Positions 37,204-45,675 of a stretch of DNA of 49,813 bases are shown here, in pieces. The DNA comes from Salegentibacter maritimus (GTDB lineage: Bacteria > Bacteroidota > Bacteroidia > Flavobacteriales > Flavobacteriaceae), in assembly GCF_016236915.1 (NCBI RefSeq), contig NZ_JAEHOK010000024.1, positions 1 through 49,813 of the forward strand, given 5' to 3'. The position numbers were made by a program, and so were the translations under genes. Below the pieces are notes generated by a model. The model did not search any database, was not told the DNA's origin, and was given only the letters and a program-made list of their open reading frames with translations. Within the stretch, counting starts at the first letter, position 1; each line of letters opens with the position of its first letter.

Positions 37204-37890
37204 TTGGAAAATAGAACTATAAATATCGCTACGGTTGAAGAAGTTGCAAAGGGTTTAAAACAGTTTAAAAAAGAGATCGTTTTTGTAGGTGGTGCAGTAG
37301 TTAGTTTATATACTGATGACCCAGCTGCAGATGAAATTAGACCAACTAAGGATATTGACTTAACCCTAAACGTAGTAAATCTTGGCCAATGGGAAAAATT
37401 ACAGGAAGAACTGGCGCAACTTGGTTTCTATCCTGATCCATTCGGTCAATCTATTTGTAGTTATAAGTTTAATAAAATTCCGGTAGATATTATGTCTACT
37501 GAAGATGGACCACTGGGCCCATCCAATCCCTGGTATAAAATCGGGTTCAAAAATCTAAGGACCGTAAAAGCAAAAACTGAAGAAATAAAAATTCTATCAG
37601 CACCGTGTTTTTTAGCTACCAAGTTTGAAGCTTTTAATAATCGGGGCGGGGATTATAGATGGAGTCATGACCTGGAAGATATTATTTATGTCTTAGATAA
37701 CCGGACCGGTATTGTAGAAGAAATCTTACAAGATGACACCGAAATTCGAATTTTTTTGCGCTCAGAATTTCAGAAATTTATAGATAAAGGCCTATTGGAG
37801 GAAATTCTTACTTCTTATATCCATCCCCTTATGGTGGAAGAAAGAATGCCCTTAGTAACAAATAAAATTAATCAAATAATCGCAGATTAA
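37204..37890 (+). CDS. AbiEii-like nucleotidyltransferase
   Basis: 228 residues. The nucleotidyltransferase fold is recognised by VFVGGAVVSLY (GG at 29-30), the metal pair D50-x-D52 in RPTKDIDLTL, and a third acid D95 in IPVDIMS. A helical C-terminal region follows (RWSHDLEDIIYVLDNR). AbiEii and MenT-type toxins of this fold add nucleotides to tRNA acceptor ends; the substrate here is unknown. The start is a TTG at 37204 with no gap to the HTH gene stop. hsdR begins 3 bases after its stop, so all three are translated as a unit. Confidence 0.75.
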   Translation: MENRTINIATVEEVAKGLKQFKKEIVFVGGAVVSLYTDDPAADEIRPTKDIDLTLNVVNLGQWEKLQEELAQLGFYPDPFGQSICSYKFNKIPVDIMSTEDGPLGPSNPWYKIGFKNLRTVKAKTEEIKILSAPCFLATKFEAFNNRGGDYRWSHDLEDIIYVLDNRTGIVEEILQDDTEIRIFLRSEFQKFIDKGLLEEILTSYIHPLMVEERMPLVTNKINQIIAD

Positions 37891-37893
37891 ATT

Positions 37894-40866
37894 ATGGCAT
37901 TTAACGAGCTTAATAGCGTAGAACATTATATAATCCATCAACTTAGCGGTGTAAACTTGAATAAAGACGGGGCTGCAGAACCAGAAGAAGCTTATGGTAA
38001 ATTCTGGAAATATAAATTGGCTAAAGAACTTACCCGGTCAGTAAACGAAGTTTTGCTTGAAAGAGATTTAAAAGATGCTCTTCAAAGATTAAATCCTGAA
38101 ATTAAAGCCAGACCGGAATTTGCCGATGAAGTAATTTACAAATTAAGAGCTATTATTATTGCGGTTAATGAAACAGGTCTGGTAAGGGCTAATGAAGAAT
38201 TTTTTAAGTGGCTTCGGGGGGATAAAACAATGCCATTTGGAGAAAATAATCGTCACGTTCCCGTTAAATTAATCGAATTTGAAAAGGATAAGTTGGAGCT
38301 GAATAGCTATACTATTACTAATCAGTACAGAATACATCACCGGGAAACGAAAATTCCCGATGTGGTTTTATTTATAAATGGGATTCCGGTGGTAGTTGGA
38401 GAAGCTAAAACGCCAATAAGACCTTCTATAAGTTGGCTAGATGGTGCTCACGAAGTTCATAATATTTATGAAAATGCGGTACCTCAATTATTTGTTCCAA
38501 ATATTTTATCCTTTGCTAGCGAAGGTAAAGAACTTTATTATGGAGCAGTTAGAACACCCCTGGAGTTTTGGTCTCCCTGGCGTTTAGAAGATGATGAAGA
38601 TGCTCTGGCGAAACGTTTAGGTTTGGGGGAAATAGCAAAAGAATTAAGCGATTTACTCCATCCAAAACGCCTTCTGGATATACTTCAAAACTTTTCTTTG
38701 TTTTCAAATGATAAGAAAAGTAGGCGAATAAAAATTATTTGCAGATTCCAGCAATATGAAGGAGCAAACAGAATTGTAGCCCGCGTAAAAGAAGGCAAAA
38801 TAAAGAAAGGCTTAATCTGGCATTTTCAGGGATCGGGAAAATCATTATTAATGATGTTTGCCGCTCAAAAGCTAAGAAAATCACCGGAATTAAAAAGTCC
38901 TACAGTTATTGTATTGGTAGATCGCACGGATCTGGATGCTCAGATTTCAGGTGATTTCAATGCAGCAGATATTCCAAATGTAGAATCTACAGAGAGCATT
39001 CAAGGCTTACAAAAATTGCTGGAACAAGATACCAGAAAAATAATAGTATCGATGATTCATAAATTTAGGGATGCCCGTCCTAATATGAATTCCAGAGAAA
39101 ATATTATAGTTTTAGTCGATGAAGCTCACCGTACTCAGGAAGGTGACCTCGGAATGCAAATGAGAGCTGCTTTACCCAATGCCTTTTTGTTTGGATTAAC
39201 GGGCACCCCCGTGAACAAAGCCGAAAAGAATACCTTCTGGGCTTTTGGATCAGAAGAAGATAAGGGAGGTTATTTATCACGATATACCTTTCAAGATTCG
39301 CTAAGGGATGATGCTACCAGGCCGCTTCATTTTGAGCCTAGATTGGTGGATGTTCACGTAGATAAAGAAACTTTAGATAAAGCTTTTGAAGAATTTAAAG
39401 CCAATGCCGCAATTAGTGATGAAGAAGCCGATGCCTTGAACCAACGTTCAGCAAAAATGGCAATCTTTTTAAAATCCCCGGAGCGTATTGCAAAGATCGT
39501 TGGAGACATCGCAGTACATTTCAAAGAAAAAGTAGAACCTCACGGATTTAAGGCTATGATTGTCACACCAGACCGGTATGCTTGTGTGCAATATAAAGAG
39601 GAACTTGATAAATATTTTCCAGAAGAAGCTAGTAGGGTAGTAATCTCAACCACAGCCAATGACCCGCAAGAATTTAAGCAAAAATGGGGAATCGATAAAA
39701 GCGAACAATCTCGTATTGTAGATAAATTTAAAGATTCTAATACCGAGCTTAAATTTCTGATAGTAACAGCTAAACTGCTTACCGGTTTTGATGCCCCAGT
39801 ATTACAGACTATGTACCTTGATAAATCTCTAAAAGATCATACGTTGCTGCAGGCTATATGTAGAACCAATAGAGTTTATCCAGGGAAAAATTATGGGCGA
39901 ATTGTAGATTATTTCGGAGTTTTCGATGATGCCGCGAAAGCTTTAGAATTTGATGAAAACACGGTTAAGCAAATTATCACTAATCTTTCTCTTTTAAGGG
40001 AAAAGTTACCTGGTGCAATAGCGGAAACTCTGGCGCATTTTGAAGGTGTAGACAGAAATATAGACGGTTTTGAAGGGCTGGAAGCAGCTCAGAATGCCAT
40101 TAATACTGATGAGAAAAAAGATAAGTTTGCTGCAGATTATAAGCATCTTTCCAAAATATGGGAATCTCTTTCTCCCGATAGAATTTTAGACCTATATGCT
40201 AAAGACTATAAGTGGCTCACTCAGGTTTATGAATCGGTACGTCCGGCCTCAGATAATACTGGGAAATTACTTTGGTTCGCTTTAGGAGCTCAAACCACAA
40301 AATTGATTCACGATAATGTTCACGTGGGCGAAGTTCACCCTCTGGAAGAATTTTTAATGGATGCCGATGTTATTGAAGATATTTTCAATAATCCAGATCC
40401 TAAAAATGCCAAAAAATTAGAAAAGATTCTGATTAAGCGTTTTAAAAAACACGCTGGAGACCCAAAATTTAAAAAACTTAGTGAAAGGCTTGAAGAACTT
40501 AGAGATAGAGCGGAACAAGGTTTAATAACCTCTATTGAATTTGTAAAAGAGCTTTGCAAAATTGCAAAAGAAACCCTCCAGGCTGAAAAAGAGGTTGAAA
40601 CCCTGATTCAGGAAAAAACTCCTCAAGCCGCATTAACTGAAATTTTTCTGGAGTTGAAATCGGAACAAACACCTGCCGTAGTAGAAAGAATTGTAGATGA
40701 TATTGATTCAATAGTTAGAATTGTACGATTTCCAGGATGGCAGGATACTGCCGCCGGAGAACGTGAAGTACAGCAGTCTTTAAGAAAAAGCCTTTTAAAA
40801 TATAAACTCCATAAAGACCAGGTGCTATTTGATAGGGCCTATGGGTATATCAAAGAATATTATTAG
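37894..40866 (+). CDS. hsdR: Type I restriction enzyme motor and nuclease subunit
   Basis: 990 residues. The N-terminal nuclease has PDVVLFINGIPVVVGEAKTP near 155-174 (Asp, then Glu-x-Lys). The SF2 translocase follows: HFQGSGKSLLMMFAAQKL near 309, VDEAHRTQEGD near 409, FGLTGTPV near 432, TAKLLTGFDAP and ICRTNRVYPGKN. A helical C-terminus binds HsdM/HsdS. It cuts DNA at a distance after translocation when the site is unmethylated. Length is typical. It is separated from hsdM/hsdS by more than 12 kb of other genes and has its own regulated operon. Confidence 0.95.
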   Translation: MAFNELNSVEHYIIHQLSGVNLNKDGAAEPEEAYGKFWKYKLAKELTRSVNEVLLERDLKDALQRLNPEIKARPEFADEVIYKLRAIIIAVNETGLVRANEEFFKWLRGDKTMPFGENNRHVPVKLIEFEKDKLELNSYTITNQYRIHHRETKIPDVVLFINGIPVVVGEAKTPIRPSISWLDGAHEVHNIYENAVPQLFVPNILSFASEGKELYYGAVRTPLEFWSPWRLEDDEDALAKRLGLGEIAKELSDLLHPKRLLDILQNFSLFSNDKKSRRIKIICRFQQYEGANRIVARVKEGKIKKGLIWHFQGSGKSLLMMFAAQKLRKSPELKSPTVIVLVDRTDLDAQISGDFNAADIPNVESTESIQGLQKLLEQDTRKIIVSMIHKFRDARPNMNSRENIIVLVDEAHRTQEGDLGMQMRAALPNAFLFGLTGTPVNKAEKNTFWAFGSEEDKGGYLSRYTFQDSLRDDATRPLHFEPRLVDVHVDKETLDKAFEEFKANAAISDEEADALNQRSAKMAIFLKSPERIAKIVGDIAVHFKEKVEPHGFKAMIVTPDRYACVQYKEELDKYFPEEASRVVISTTANDPQEFKQKWGIDKSEQSRIVDKFKDSNTELKFLIVTAKLLTGFDAPVLQTMYLDKSLKDHTLLQAICRTNRVYPGKNYGRIVDYFGVFDDAAKALEFDENTVKQIITNLSLLREKLPGAIAETLAHFEGVDRNIDGFEGLEAAQNAINTDEKKDKFAADYKHLSKIWESLSPDRILDLYAKDYKWLTQVYESVRPASDNTGKLLWFALGAQTTKLIHDNVHVGEVHPLEEFLMDADVIEDIFNNPDPKNAKKLEKILIKRFKKHAGDPKFKKLSERLEELRDRAEQGLITSIEFVKELCKIAKETLQAEKEVETLIQEKTPQAALTEIFLELKSEQTPAVVERIVDDIDSIVRIVRFPGWQDTAAGEREVQQSLRKSLLKYKLHKDQVLFDRAYGYIKEYY

Positions 40867-41046
40867 TCGTTGTAATGGTTATCCGGTGGCCCGTTGCAGT
40901 TTTCGCCTTTTACCGTTGCTATGGCATTTAATCTCGCCGTTTGCAAACGCCGTATAATTTATATTATTTTAAGGTATGAGGTATATACTTGAATTACACT
41001 TATCTATCAGATTTTTAAAAGTGTTTTTTGTCATTTTATTTAAACT

Positions 41047-41526
41047 TTAGGGTCTTATTGGACAAAATAAACAAGGAGTACCTAGAATATTATCTATTAC
41101 TTGATTTACATTTAATGGATATATAATTGATAAAAGAGTTTCACTAGAGGATGAAAACAGTAATACGTTTACCGTAAAAATAACAATAGCCAAAATAAGA
41201 GAAGAATTGTTGCTGCTTTCTAATTTTTCTTTTTCTGAATTTAAATTTTCTTCACTAATATCTATCTTTTTGAAATACCAATAAACATTTTTAATAATCG
41301 CCAAATCGATAAAGAAGAAAATCATTACGTAAACAATAAAAAACGGTACGAATAGAAAGAAAAGATGTAATAAAATTGAGAAGACCACGATAATTATATT
41401 TCGATTATCGTAAATAATACTAAATTCATTAGTGAAATCTTGAACATTATAAATTATCAAACTGAAAAAAGACAATATAAAAAATATAATGTATAAATTG
41501 AATTTGATGTTGTTTTCTTTATCCAT
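41047..41526 (-). CDS. Small membrane protein of unknown function
   Basis: 159 residues with three or four hydrophobic segments: LYIIFFILSFFSLIIYNV, IIIVVFSILLHLFFLFVPFF, VYVMIFFFIDLAI and, after a charged loop (SEENLNSEKEKLESSNN), LILAIVIFTVNVLLF. It ends in CLFCPIRP. No family recognised. It is the leftmost gene of the minus-strand accessory group and lies just left of the first ~110-bp repeat copy. Confidence 0.6.
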   Translation of the reverse strand: MDKENNIKFNLYIIFFILSFFSLIIYNVQDFTNEFSIIYDNRNIIIVVFSILLHLFFLFVPFFIVYVMIFFFIDLAIIKNVYWYFKKIDISEENLNSEKEKLESSNNSSLILAIVIFTVNVLLFSSSSETLLSIIYPLNVNQVIDNILGTPCLFCPIRP

Positions 41527-41580
41527 TGTTAATGTTTACATATTTTTAAAAAAATACAGCTAATGATCGCGGTTATCCCC

Positions 41581-41690
41581 AGTTGGCGGAGCAGGGTACG
41601 CGGCGTTGTCGGTTTAGATCTATTTTGTTGGTCAAGTTAATTATTTTCTTTCTAACGGTGCTGGCTATTGGCGATGAACCGTTGTTAGCA
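41581..41690. repeat. Long intergenic repeat, copy A
   Basis: About 110 bases, beginning AGTTGGCGGAGCAGGGTACG and ending GAACCGTTGTTAGCA. It aligns with copy B at 44817 over its whole length at about 85% by eye, in the same orientation, with GC-rich and AT-rich blocks in the same order. It lies between two minus-strand genes. Confidence 0.75.
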
Positions 41691-41709
41691 ATAGTTTAAA
41701 TTATAAATT

Positions 41710-42339
41710 TTAGTTGAGATAATCTTTTTCATTTTTTGAAATAAAATCACAAGCACCTTTAGTTTTTCCATTTCGATATGCCTTATGAAGTAAGCTAAGT
41801 TTCTTCATATTTTTTTCTATAATTTTAATCTCGGAATCAATAATATTCATTGCGTGAATTAGTGATATTACGAATGGAAGTAATATAACTATTAGAAGGC
41901 AAGTAAATATAATTCTATGAATTTCAAACTGACTATTAAAGCAGGCACTGAAAATTAAGTATCCAAGGCAGGTTAGAACAATTAAGAGATGGAAATAAAT
42001 GTACTTTTTCCAGAGATTATTTAATTTTTCTTCTACCAAAATTATGTTTACATCAACATTCGAAAGTAGATTAGAAAAAGTGGATTGTAAAACTTGTTTT
42101 TTTTCATTTACCTCCTCCTCAACTTGATTTACTAAATATTGAATGATAGAATAGGAGTGTTTTTGAATTTTTGATGCGCCAACTAAACTGCTTACTTTAA
42201 AGTATTTTACAAAATCAGGAATAAAAGTCAGAATCAGATACAGGGATAAAACAATGGTAAATAAAGTGTCAAAACTTTTTGGTTCTATCCAATTATTTGA
42301 ATTCTCCCAAAAAGAAAGAGAGTGATGAATTAAGATCAT
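41710..42339 (-). CDS. Membrane protein downstream of Shedu gene
   Basis: 209 residues. One hydrophobic segment near the N-terminus (LFTIVLSLYLILTFIPDF), a helical, probably coiled-coil stretch (VNQVEEEVNEKKQVLQ), then two further segments (FHLLIVLTCLGYLIFSACF, IIFTCLLIVILLPFVISLI). Basic C-terminus. Once the IS256 element is removed, it would follow the Shedu gene by about 45 bases inside the same repeat-bounded block, so it may be a membrane partner. No family recognised. Confidence 0.6.
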   Translation of the reverse strand: MILIHHSLSFWENSNNWIEPKSFDTLFTIVLSLYLILTFIPDFVKYFKVSSLVGASKIQKHSYSIIQYLVNQVEEEVNEKKQVLQSTFSNLLSNVDVNIILVEEKLNNLWKKYIYFHLLIVLTCLGYLIFSACFNSQFEIHRIIFTCLLIVILLPFVISLIHAMNIIDSEIKIIEKNMKKLSLLHKAYRNGKTKGACDFISKNEKDYLN

Positions 42340-42378
42340 TAAATATTATTGTTTATTTAAAAAGTGGTTAAGTTTTTA

Positions 42379-42386
42379 GTTTAAAT
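42379..42386. repeat. 8-bp target duplication, left copy
   Basis: GTTTAAAT directly before the left end of the IS256-family element; the same 8 bases follow the right end at 43590-43597. Confidence 0.9.
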
Positions 42387-42419
42387 GACACTATCCCGTA
42401 AAGTGTGTAAGTTTTAAAT

Positions 42420-42457
42420 AAAGGGGTTTGGCTTTATTACTTAAAGTCGAACCCTTT
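42420..42457 (-). terminator. Hairpin at the transposase 3' end
   Basis: AAAGGGGTTTG (42420-42430) pairs imperfectly with CGAACCCTTT (42448-42457). It overlaps the transposase stop codon on the minus strand and is followed there by TTTATTT. Confidence 0.5.
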
Positions 42458-43486
42458 CTTCATATATGGTTAAGAACTGATTGAGGATAATTCCCCAATT
42501 TCTAACCGGCATAGTCCACTTTTTTGTGGCTTCCCTTAAAGCCAAATATACAGATTTCATAACAGCATCATCGGTAGGGAAGGATAATTTATTCTTGGTG
42601 TACTTCCTGATCTTACCGTTTAAATTCTCAATAAGGTTGGTTGTATAAATAATACGCCTAATCTCCAGTGGAAACTCATAGAAAACTGTAAGGTCCTCCC
42701 AGTTGTCTCTCCAGCTTTTAATAGCATAGGAATACTTGTCATTCCACTTTTCTGCAAAATCCTCCAGGGCAGCTTCTGCGGCCTGTTTGGTCGGAGCATC
42801 ATAGATGAGCTTCATATCTTTTGTAAAGGCTTTTTTGTCTTTCCAGACCACATACCTGCAGGCATTCCTGATCTGGTGAACTACACATATTTGAGTTCTG
42901 GACTGCGGGAATACGTTTCTGATGGTATCGGTAAATCCGTTTAGATTATCTGTGGCGGTGATAAGAATATCCTCCACCCCACGGGCTTTCATATCCGTGA
43001 GTACACTATAAGATAAACAGACTCTAAAGGACGGTTCTGCCAAGCAACAATATCGTTACTAATTCGATCAGTAATTCGGGATATAGTGGAAGTAGAAACA
43101 TCAAAACCATAAACCTCAGAGATCTGTTCTTCAATATCACTATTGCTCATTCCTTTGGCATAGAGCGATACAATAACATTCTCAATACCATCGACCATAT
43201 TCTGCCGCTTGGGAACAATCATGGGATTAAAGGACCCGTCCCTGTCCCTTGGAACTTTTATAGTGTCCTGGCCAAAAGAACTGCGAACCTTCTTCTGGGA
43301 ATAACCATTGCGGGTATTGGCATCCTTGGAACGCTGGTTTTTTACGTAATCCAGGTGACCATCGAGTTCACCTTCCAGCATCTTTTCCAGCCCACGCTTT
43401 TGCAACTGTTTTAAAAAACTACTGAGTTCTTCACCTGATTTGAACTGCTTTAAAAAATCATCGCCAAATAAATCTTCTTTTTTCAT
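42441..43486 (-). pseudogene. IS256-family transposase with internal deletion and frameshift
   Basis: The N-terminal part (from 43486; MKKEDLFGDDFLKQFKSGEE) runs to [10 protein letters not shown] and then leaves frame; the C-terminal part resumes in another frame at [15 protein letters not shown] and runs to 42441. Against the intact IS256 transposase at the window's right end, about 48 residues between these points are missing, including the conserved LDAMHYKV segment with the first catalytic Asp. The junction lies near 43005-43015. Zinc-finger-like and later DDE parts ([24 protein letters not shown]) remain. The element cannot make a working transposase and would need help in trans. Confidence 0.88.
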
Positions 43487-43529
43487 TACTGTGTAAATAT
43501 TAGAGGCCTGAAATTACAGGCAAGATTAA

Positions 43530-43561
43530 AAAATATCGGGGTTTGCAAACCCCGATATTTT
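43530..43561. repeat. 32-bp perfect palindrome inside the IS256 right end
   Basis: The half-site AAAATATCGGGGTTTG is followed directly by its exact reverse complement. It lies between the right inverted repeat and the transposase start and may stop outside transcription from entering the transposase gene. Confidence 0.75.
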
Positions 43562-43589
43562 CTACTTACACAGTTTTTGAGATAGTCCC

Positions 43590-43597
43590 GTTTAAAT
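43590..43597. repeat. 8-bp target duplication, right copy
   Basis: GTTTAAAT, identical to 42379-42386. It contains the stop codon of the Shedu gene (TTA at 43592-43594 on the plus strand). Confidence 0.9.
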
Positions 43598-44776
43598 TTT
43601 CTTCAGTTGTTTTATTGTTACTTCCAATCTTCTTAACAAGTCATCATAGGTAAAAATATCTACAAGATTTTTATATTTTCTTTTTATGATTTCAAAATCC
43701 GCGAGTTGTGATGGTTCCATAGAAATATCTCTGCCCATAATTATTATTCCATTTGGGTTGACAATTTTAATCTCCATCCCCTCTGGCAACTCATCTTTGT
43801 ACTTTTTAGTCATCTTATTTTCGCCTTGTTTACCAAGTTTATTAAGATAATAGATATACTTTTCTATTTGCATTATTGCACCTGATAAATCTCTATTAGG
43901 AACGTGATTATCTCGATATTGAATCTTTGAAACTATATTTTTTTCAAATGGAATCTTTATTTCAATTAGATCTAAATTTCCATTAAAGTCAATCAAGCCA
44001 TAGTCTAAACGTCGGTTTTTACCGCTGTAAATATCTTTAAATTTGACTTCTTTAAAGACTGCAATATATTTGGGAAATAATAGTAGAATAATTTGAAGAA
44101 TTTCTTCTTGCCACTGGTTTTCTGAATATTGAATTTCATTACCCAGCATATATTTTAATTTCTCTAGAAGGGTTTCATATTTGATTATTTCAACTTCCTT
44201 AAAAGTTTTTCGTAAAACATTCTTTTTTACATCAATTTTTTTGTTCAGATACTTATTGTATTTCTTTTCATTATCTGGTACCTGGCTAAAATAGTTTCCT
44301 AAAATAGAAGTTATTTTTGCATCTCGGTATAGATTAACTTCATAGGAATTAGGGAAGTTTTGTAATAATTTATTAAAATCCTCAAGTGGTAAGATATCCT
44401 CTTTTTCTCCACCAATATAAACTGATTGATTAATATTATTGTCGATTTTCTTTAGAATTGAAATTTGGCTTGGTATGATGAAATAATCAACTGGAAATTC
44501 AAGACTTTCTTCGAAATAGAAATCGTTTTTTAAATCAAAGACATTCTTATCAATCTTATAATAGTTATTCTCTAAAATTCCAATTGTGAAATAGAACTCT
44601 GGATTTTCCATTTCATCAACGTCCTTCTTTATTAGTAGATTCTTGTTTAAGTTGAAAACAGTTTTAAATTTAAAATCGTAACCTCTTTCTAAGTTTTGTT
44701 CTAACCAATGGGAAGGGGCGTAATCAGCAGCATATTTTAGAACAAGCTTATCTTTGATTTTTTCAATAGTAGTCAA
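43592..44776 (-). CDS. sduA: Shedu antiphage nuclease (SduA, DUF4263)
   Basis: 394 residues. The C-terminal DUF4263 nuclease has Asp258 in RRLDYGLID and Glu272-x-Lys274 in LDLIEIKIP, then NRDLSGAIMQIEKYIYYLNK, NPNGIIIMGR and a closing FEIIKRKYKNLVDIFTYDDLL helix block. Shedu is a single-gene phage defence; the DUF4263 core is a PD-(D/E)XK nuclease and the variable N-terminal half here is probably the sensor. The start is a TTG at 44776. The gene ends inside the IS256 target duplication, so the insertion left the stop codon intact. It lies between the two repeat copies. Confidence 0.88.
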   Translation of the reverse strand: MTTIEKIKDKLVLKYAADYAPSHWLEQNLERGYDFKFKTVFNLNKNLLIKKDVDEMENPEFYFTIGILENNYYKIDKNVFDLKNDFYFEESLEFPVDYFIIPSQISILKKIDNNINQSVYIGGEKEDILPLEDFNKLLQNFPNSYEVNLYRDAKITSILGNYFSQVPDNEKKYNKYLNKKIDVKKNVLRKTFKEVEIIKYETLLEKLKYMLGNEIQYSENQWQEEILQIILLLFPKYIAVFKEVKFKDIYSGKNRRLDYGLIDFNGNLDLIEIKIPFEKNIVSKIQYRDNHVPNRDLSGAIMQIEKYIYYLNKLGKQGENKMTKKYKDELPEGMEIKIVNPNGIIIMGRDISMEPSQLADFEIIKRKYKNLVDIFTYDDLLRRLEVTIKQLKKI

Positions 44777-44816
44777 ATTTTCTTATTTAAATTATTGCCA
44801 AGGGCCACGGTTCGCA

Positions 44817-44926
44817 AGTTGGCGGAGCAGGGTACGCGGCGTTGTCGGTTTAGACCTGGTTTGTTGGTGAATTTAATTATTTTCTTATAACGGTGCCGTC
44901 TATTTGCGATGAATCGTTGTTAGGCA
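44817..44926. repeat. Long intergenic repeat, copy B
   Basis: Begins AGTTGGCGGAGCAGGGTACG and ends GAATCGTTGTTAGGCA, colinear with copy A. On the minus strand its start GCCTAACAACG includes the stop codon TAA of the gene to its right, an arrangement like that of gene cassettes and their attC sites. Confidence 0.75.
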
Positions 44927-45669
44927 CTGGGCGAAGGAACTAAATTTGTGTTTTTCAACCATTGAATTCCATTTTCAACATCTCGGATATCAAATTTCCT
45001 TTTTTCTTTTGACCAATCATAGAAGGTTTTAATCAATAAATCTTCAGAAAATTCTTTTGGACCAATCAGTATTTCTTTCCAACAAGAGAACAATGTAGCA
45101 ATTAGTTCAACCTTGTTTGTTTTTGATTTTTTAAAGGTTTTGATCAACCAATCTATTCTTTGAGAGTCATTTGAAAAATAGGAGTGATAATATCTATTAT
45201 ATTTCTCTAAGTTTTCCAAGGGTACATAATGGTATCTTGTGTATTTACCACTTTCCCTTTTGACCTCAAACCAATTTTGTTTTTTTAGAGCTTTATCAAT
45301 ACTGTGCATAAACCTTCTATCATAAGGTCCTGCAGCCTGTTTGGCATACCTTTTTTCAGTATCTATAGAACATAATTGTTCACTCAAATAAACCAGTTTT
45401 TGAAACTTAACGTGTCCAAATGTAGGTTCACCGTGCAATTCATCAGCTATTTTTGCAGCTAATACAACTCGCTTAAAAAATAGTTTACTTTTATTCTCTG
45501 TTTTAGATTTTGGCTTTTTTGTTTTAGAAAGATTTTTAATCTCTTTCAATCCTTTTTTTACAAATGCATCAATATCTACCCCTTCATTTTTCAAAAATGT
45601 TTCAGCGGTTAACTCATTTTTACTAACTGAATCCGCTAATTCATGAATTTGATCTTTCTTTGATTTCAT
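44920..45669 (-). CDS. DUF4065/Panacea-like domain protein (tentative)
   Basis: 249 residues. A lysine-rich N-terminal region (SKTKKPKSKTENKSK) precedes a helical domain with FGHVKFQKLVYLSEQLCSID and AAGPYDRRFMHSID, which resembles the KLQKLLYFAQ and YGP motifs of SocA/DUF4065 (Panacea) domains and a domain seen in some restriction-linked proteins. This is resemblance by eye only. Its stop codon lies within repeat copy B. It follows the sigma-like gene by 6 bases on the same strand, so the two are an operon, divergent from the ubiquitin-like operon. Confidence 0.55.
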   Translation of the reverse strand: MKSKKDQIHELADSVSKNELTAETFLKNEGVDIDAFVKKGLKEIKNLSKTKKPKSKTENKSKLFFKRVVLAAKIADELHGEPTFGHVKFQKLVYLSEQLCSIDTEKRYAKQAAGPYDRRFMHSIDKALKKQNWFEVKRESGKYTRYHYVPLENLEKYNRYYHSYFSNDSQRIDWLIKTFKKSKTNKVELIATLFSCWKEILIGPKEFSEDLLIKTFYDWSKEKRKFDIRDVENGIQWLKNTNLVPSPSA

Positions 45670-45675
45670 GCAAGT

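Larger units (their letters stand above)
42387..43589. mobile_element. IS256-family insertion sequence, 1203 bp, transposase-defective
   Basis: Terminal inverted repeats of 26 bases match at about 20 positions: left end GACACTATCCCG then TAAAGTGTGTAAGT, right end (read inward) GGGACTATCTCA then AAAACTGTGTAAGT. Both outermost bases are G, as usual for the family. A perfect 8-bp target duplication flanks it. At 1203 bp it is shorter than a usual ~1.3-kb member because of a deletion inside the transposase gene. Confidence 0.93.

Noticed and set aside
40867-41046. Third copy of the 110-bp repeat after hsdR
   Set aside because: Only short words (GGTTATCC, AACGCCG) are shared and the order does not align. 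It contains a 12-bp palindrome CGTTTGCAAACG but nothing I can call a repeat copy.
41581-44926. True integron attC sites
   Set aside because: Copy B fits the RYYYAAC end but neither copy has a clear GTTRRRY at the other end, and no integrase gene is present. I keep this only as a hypothesis.
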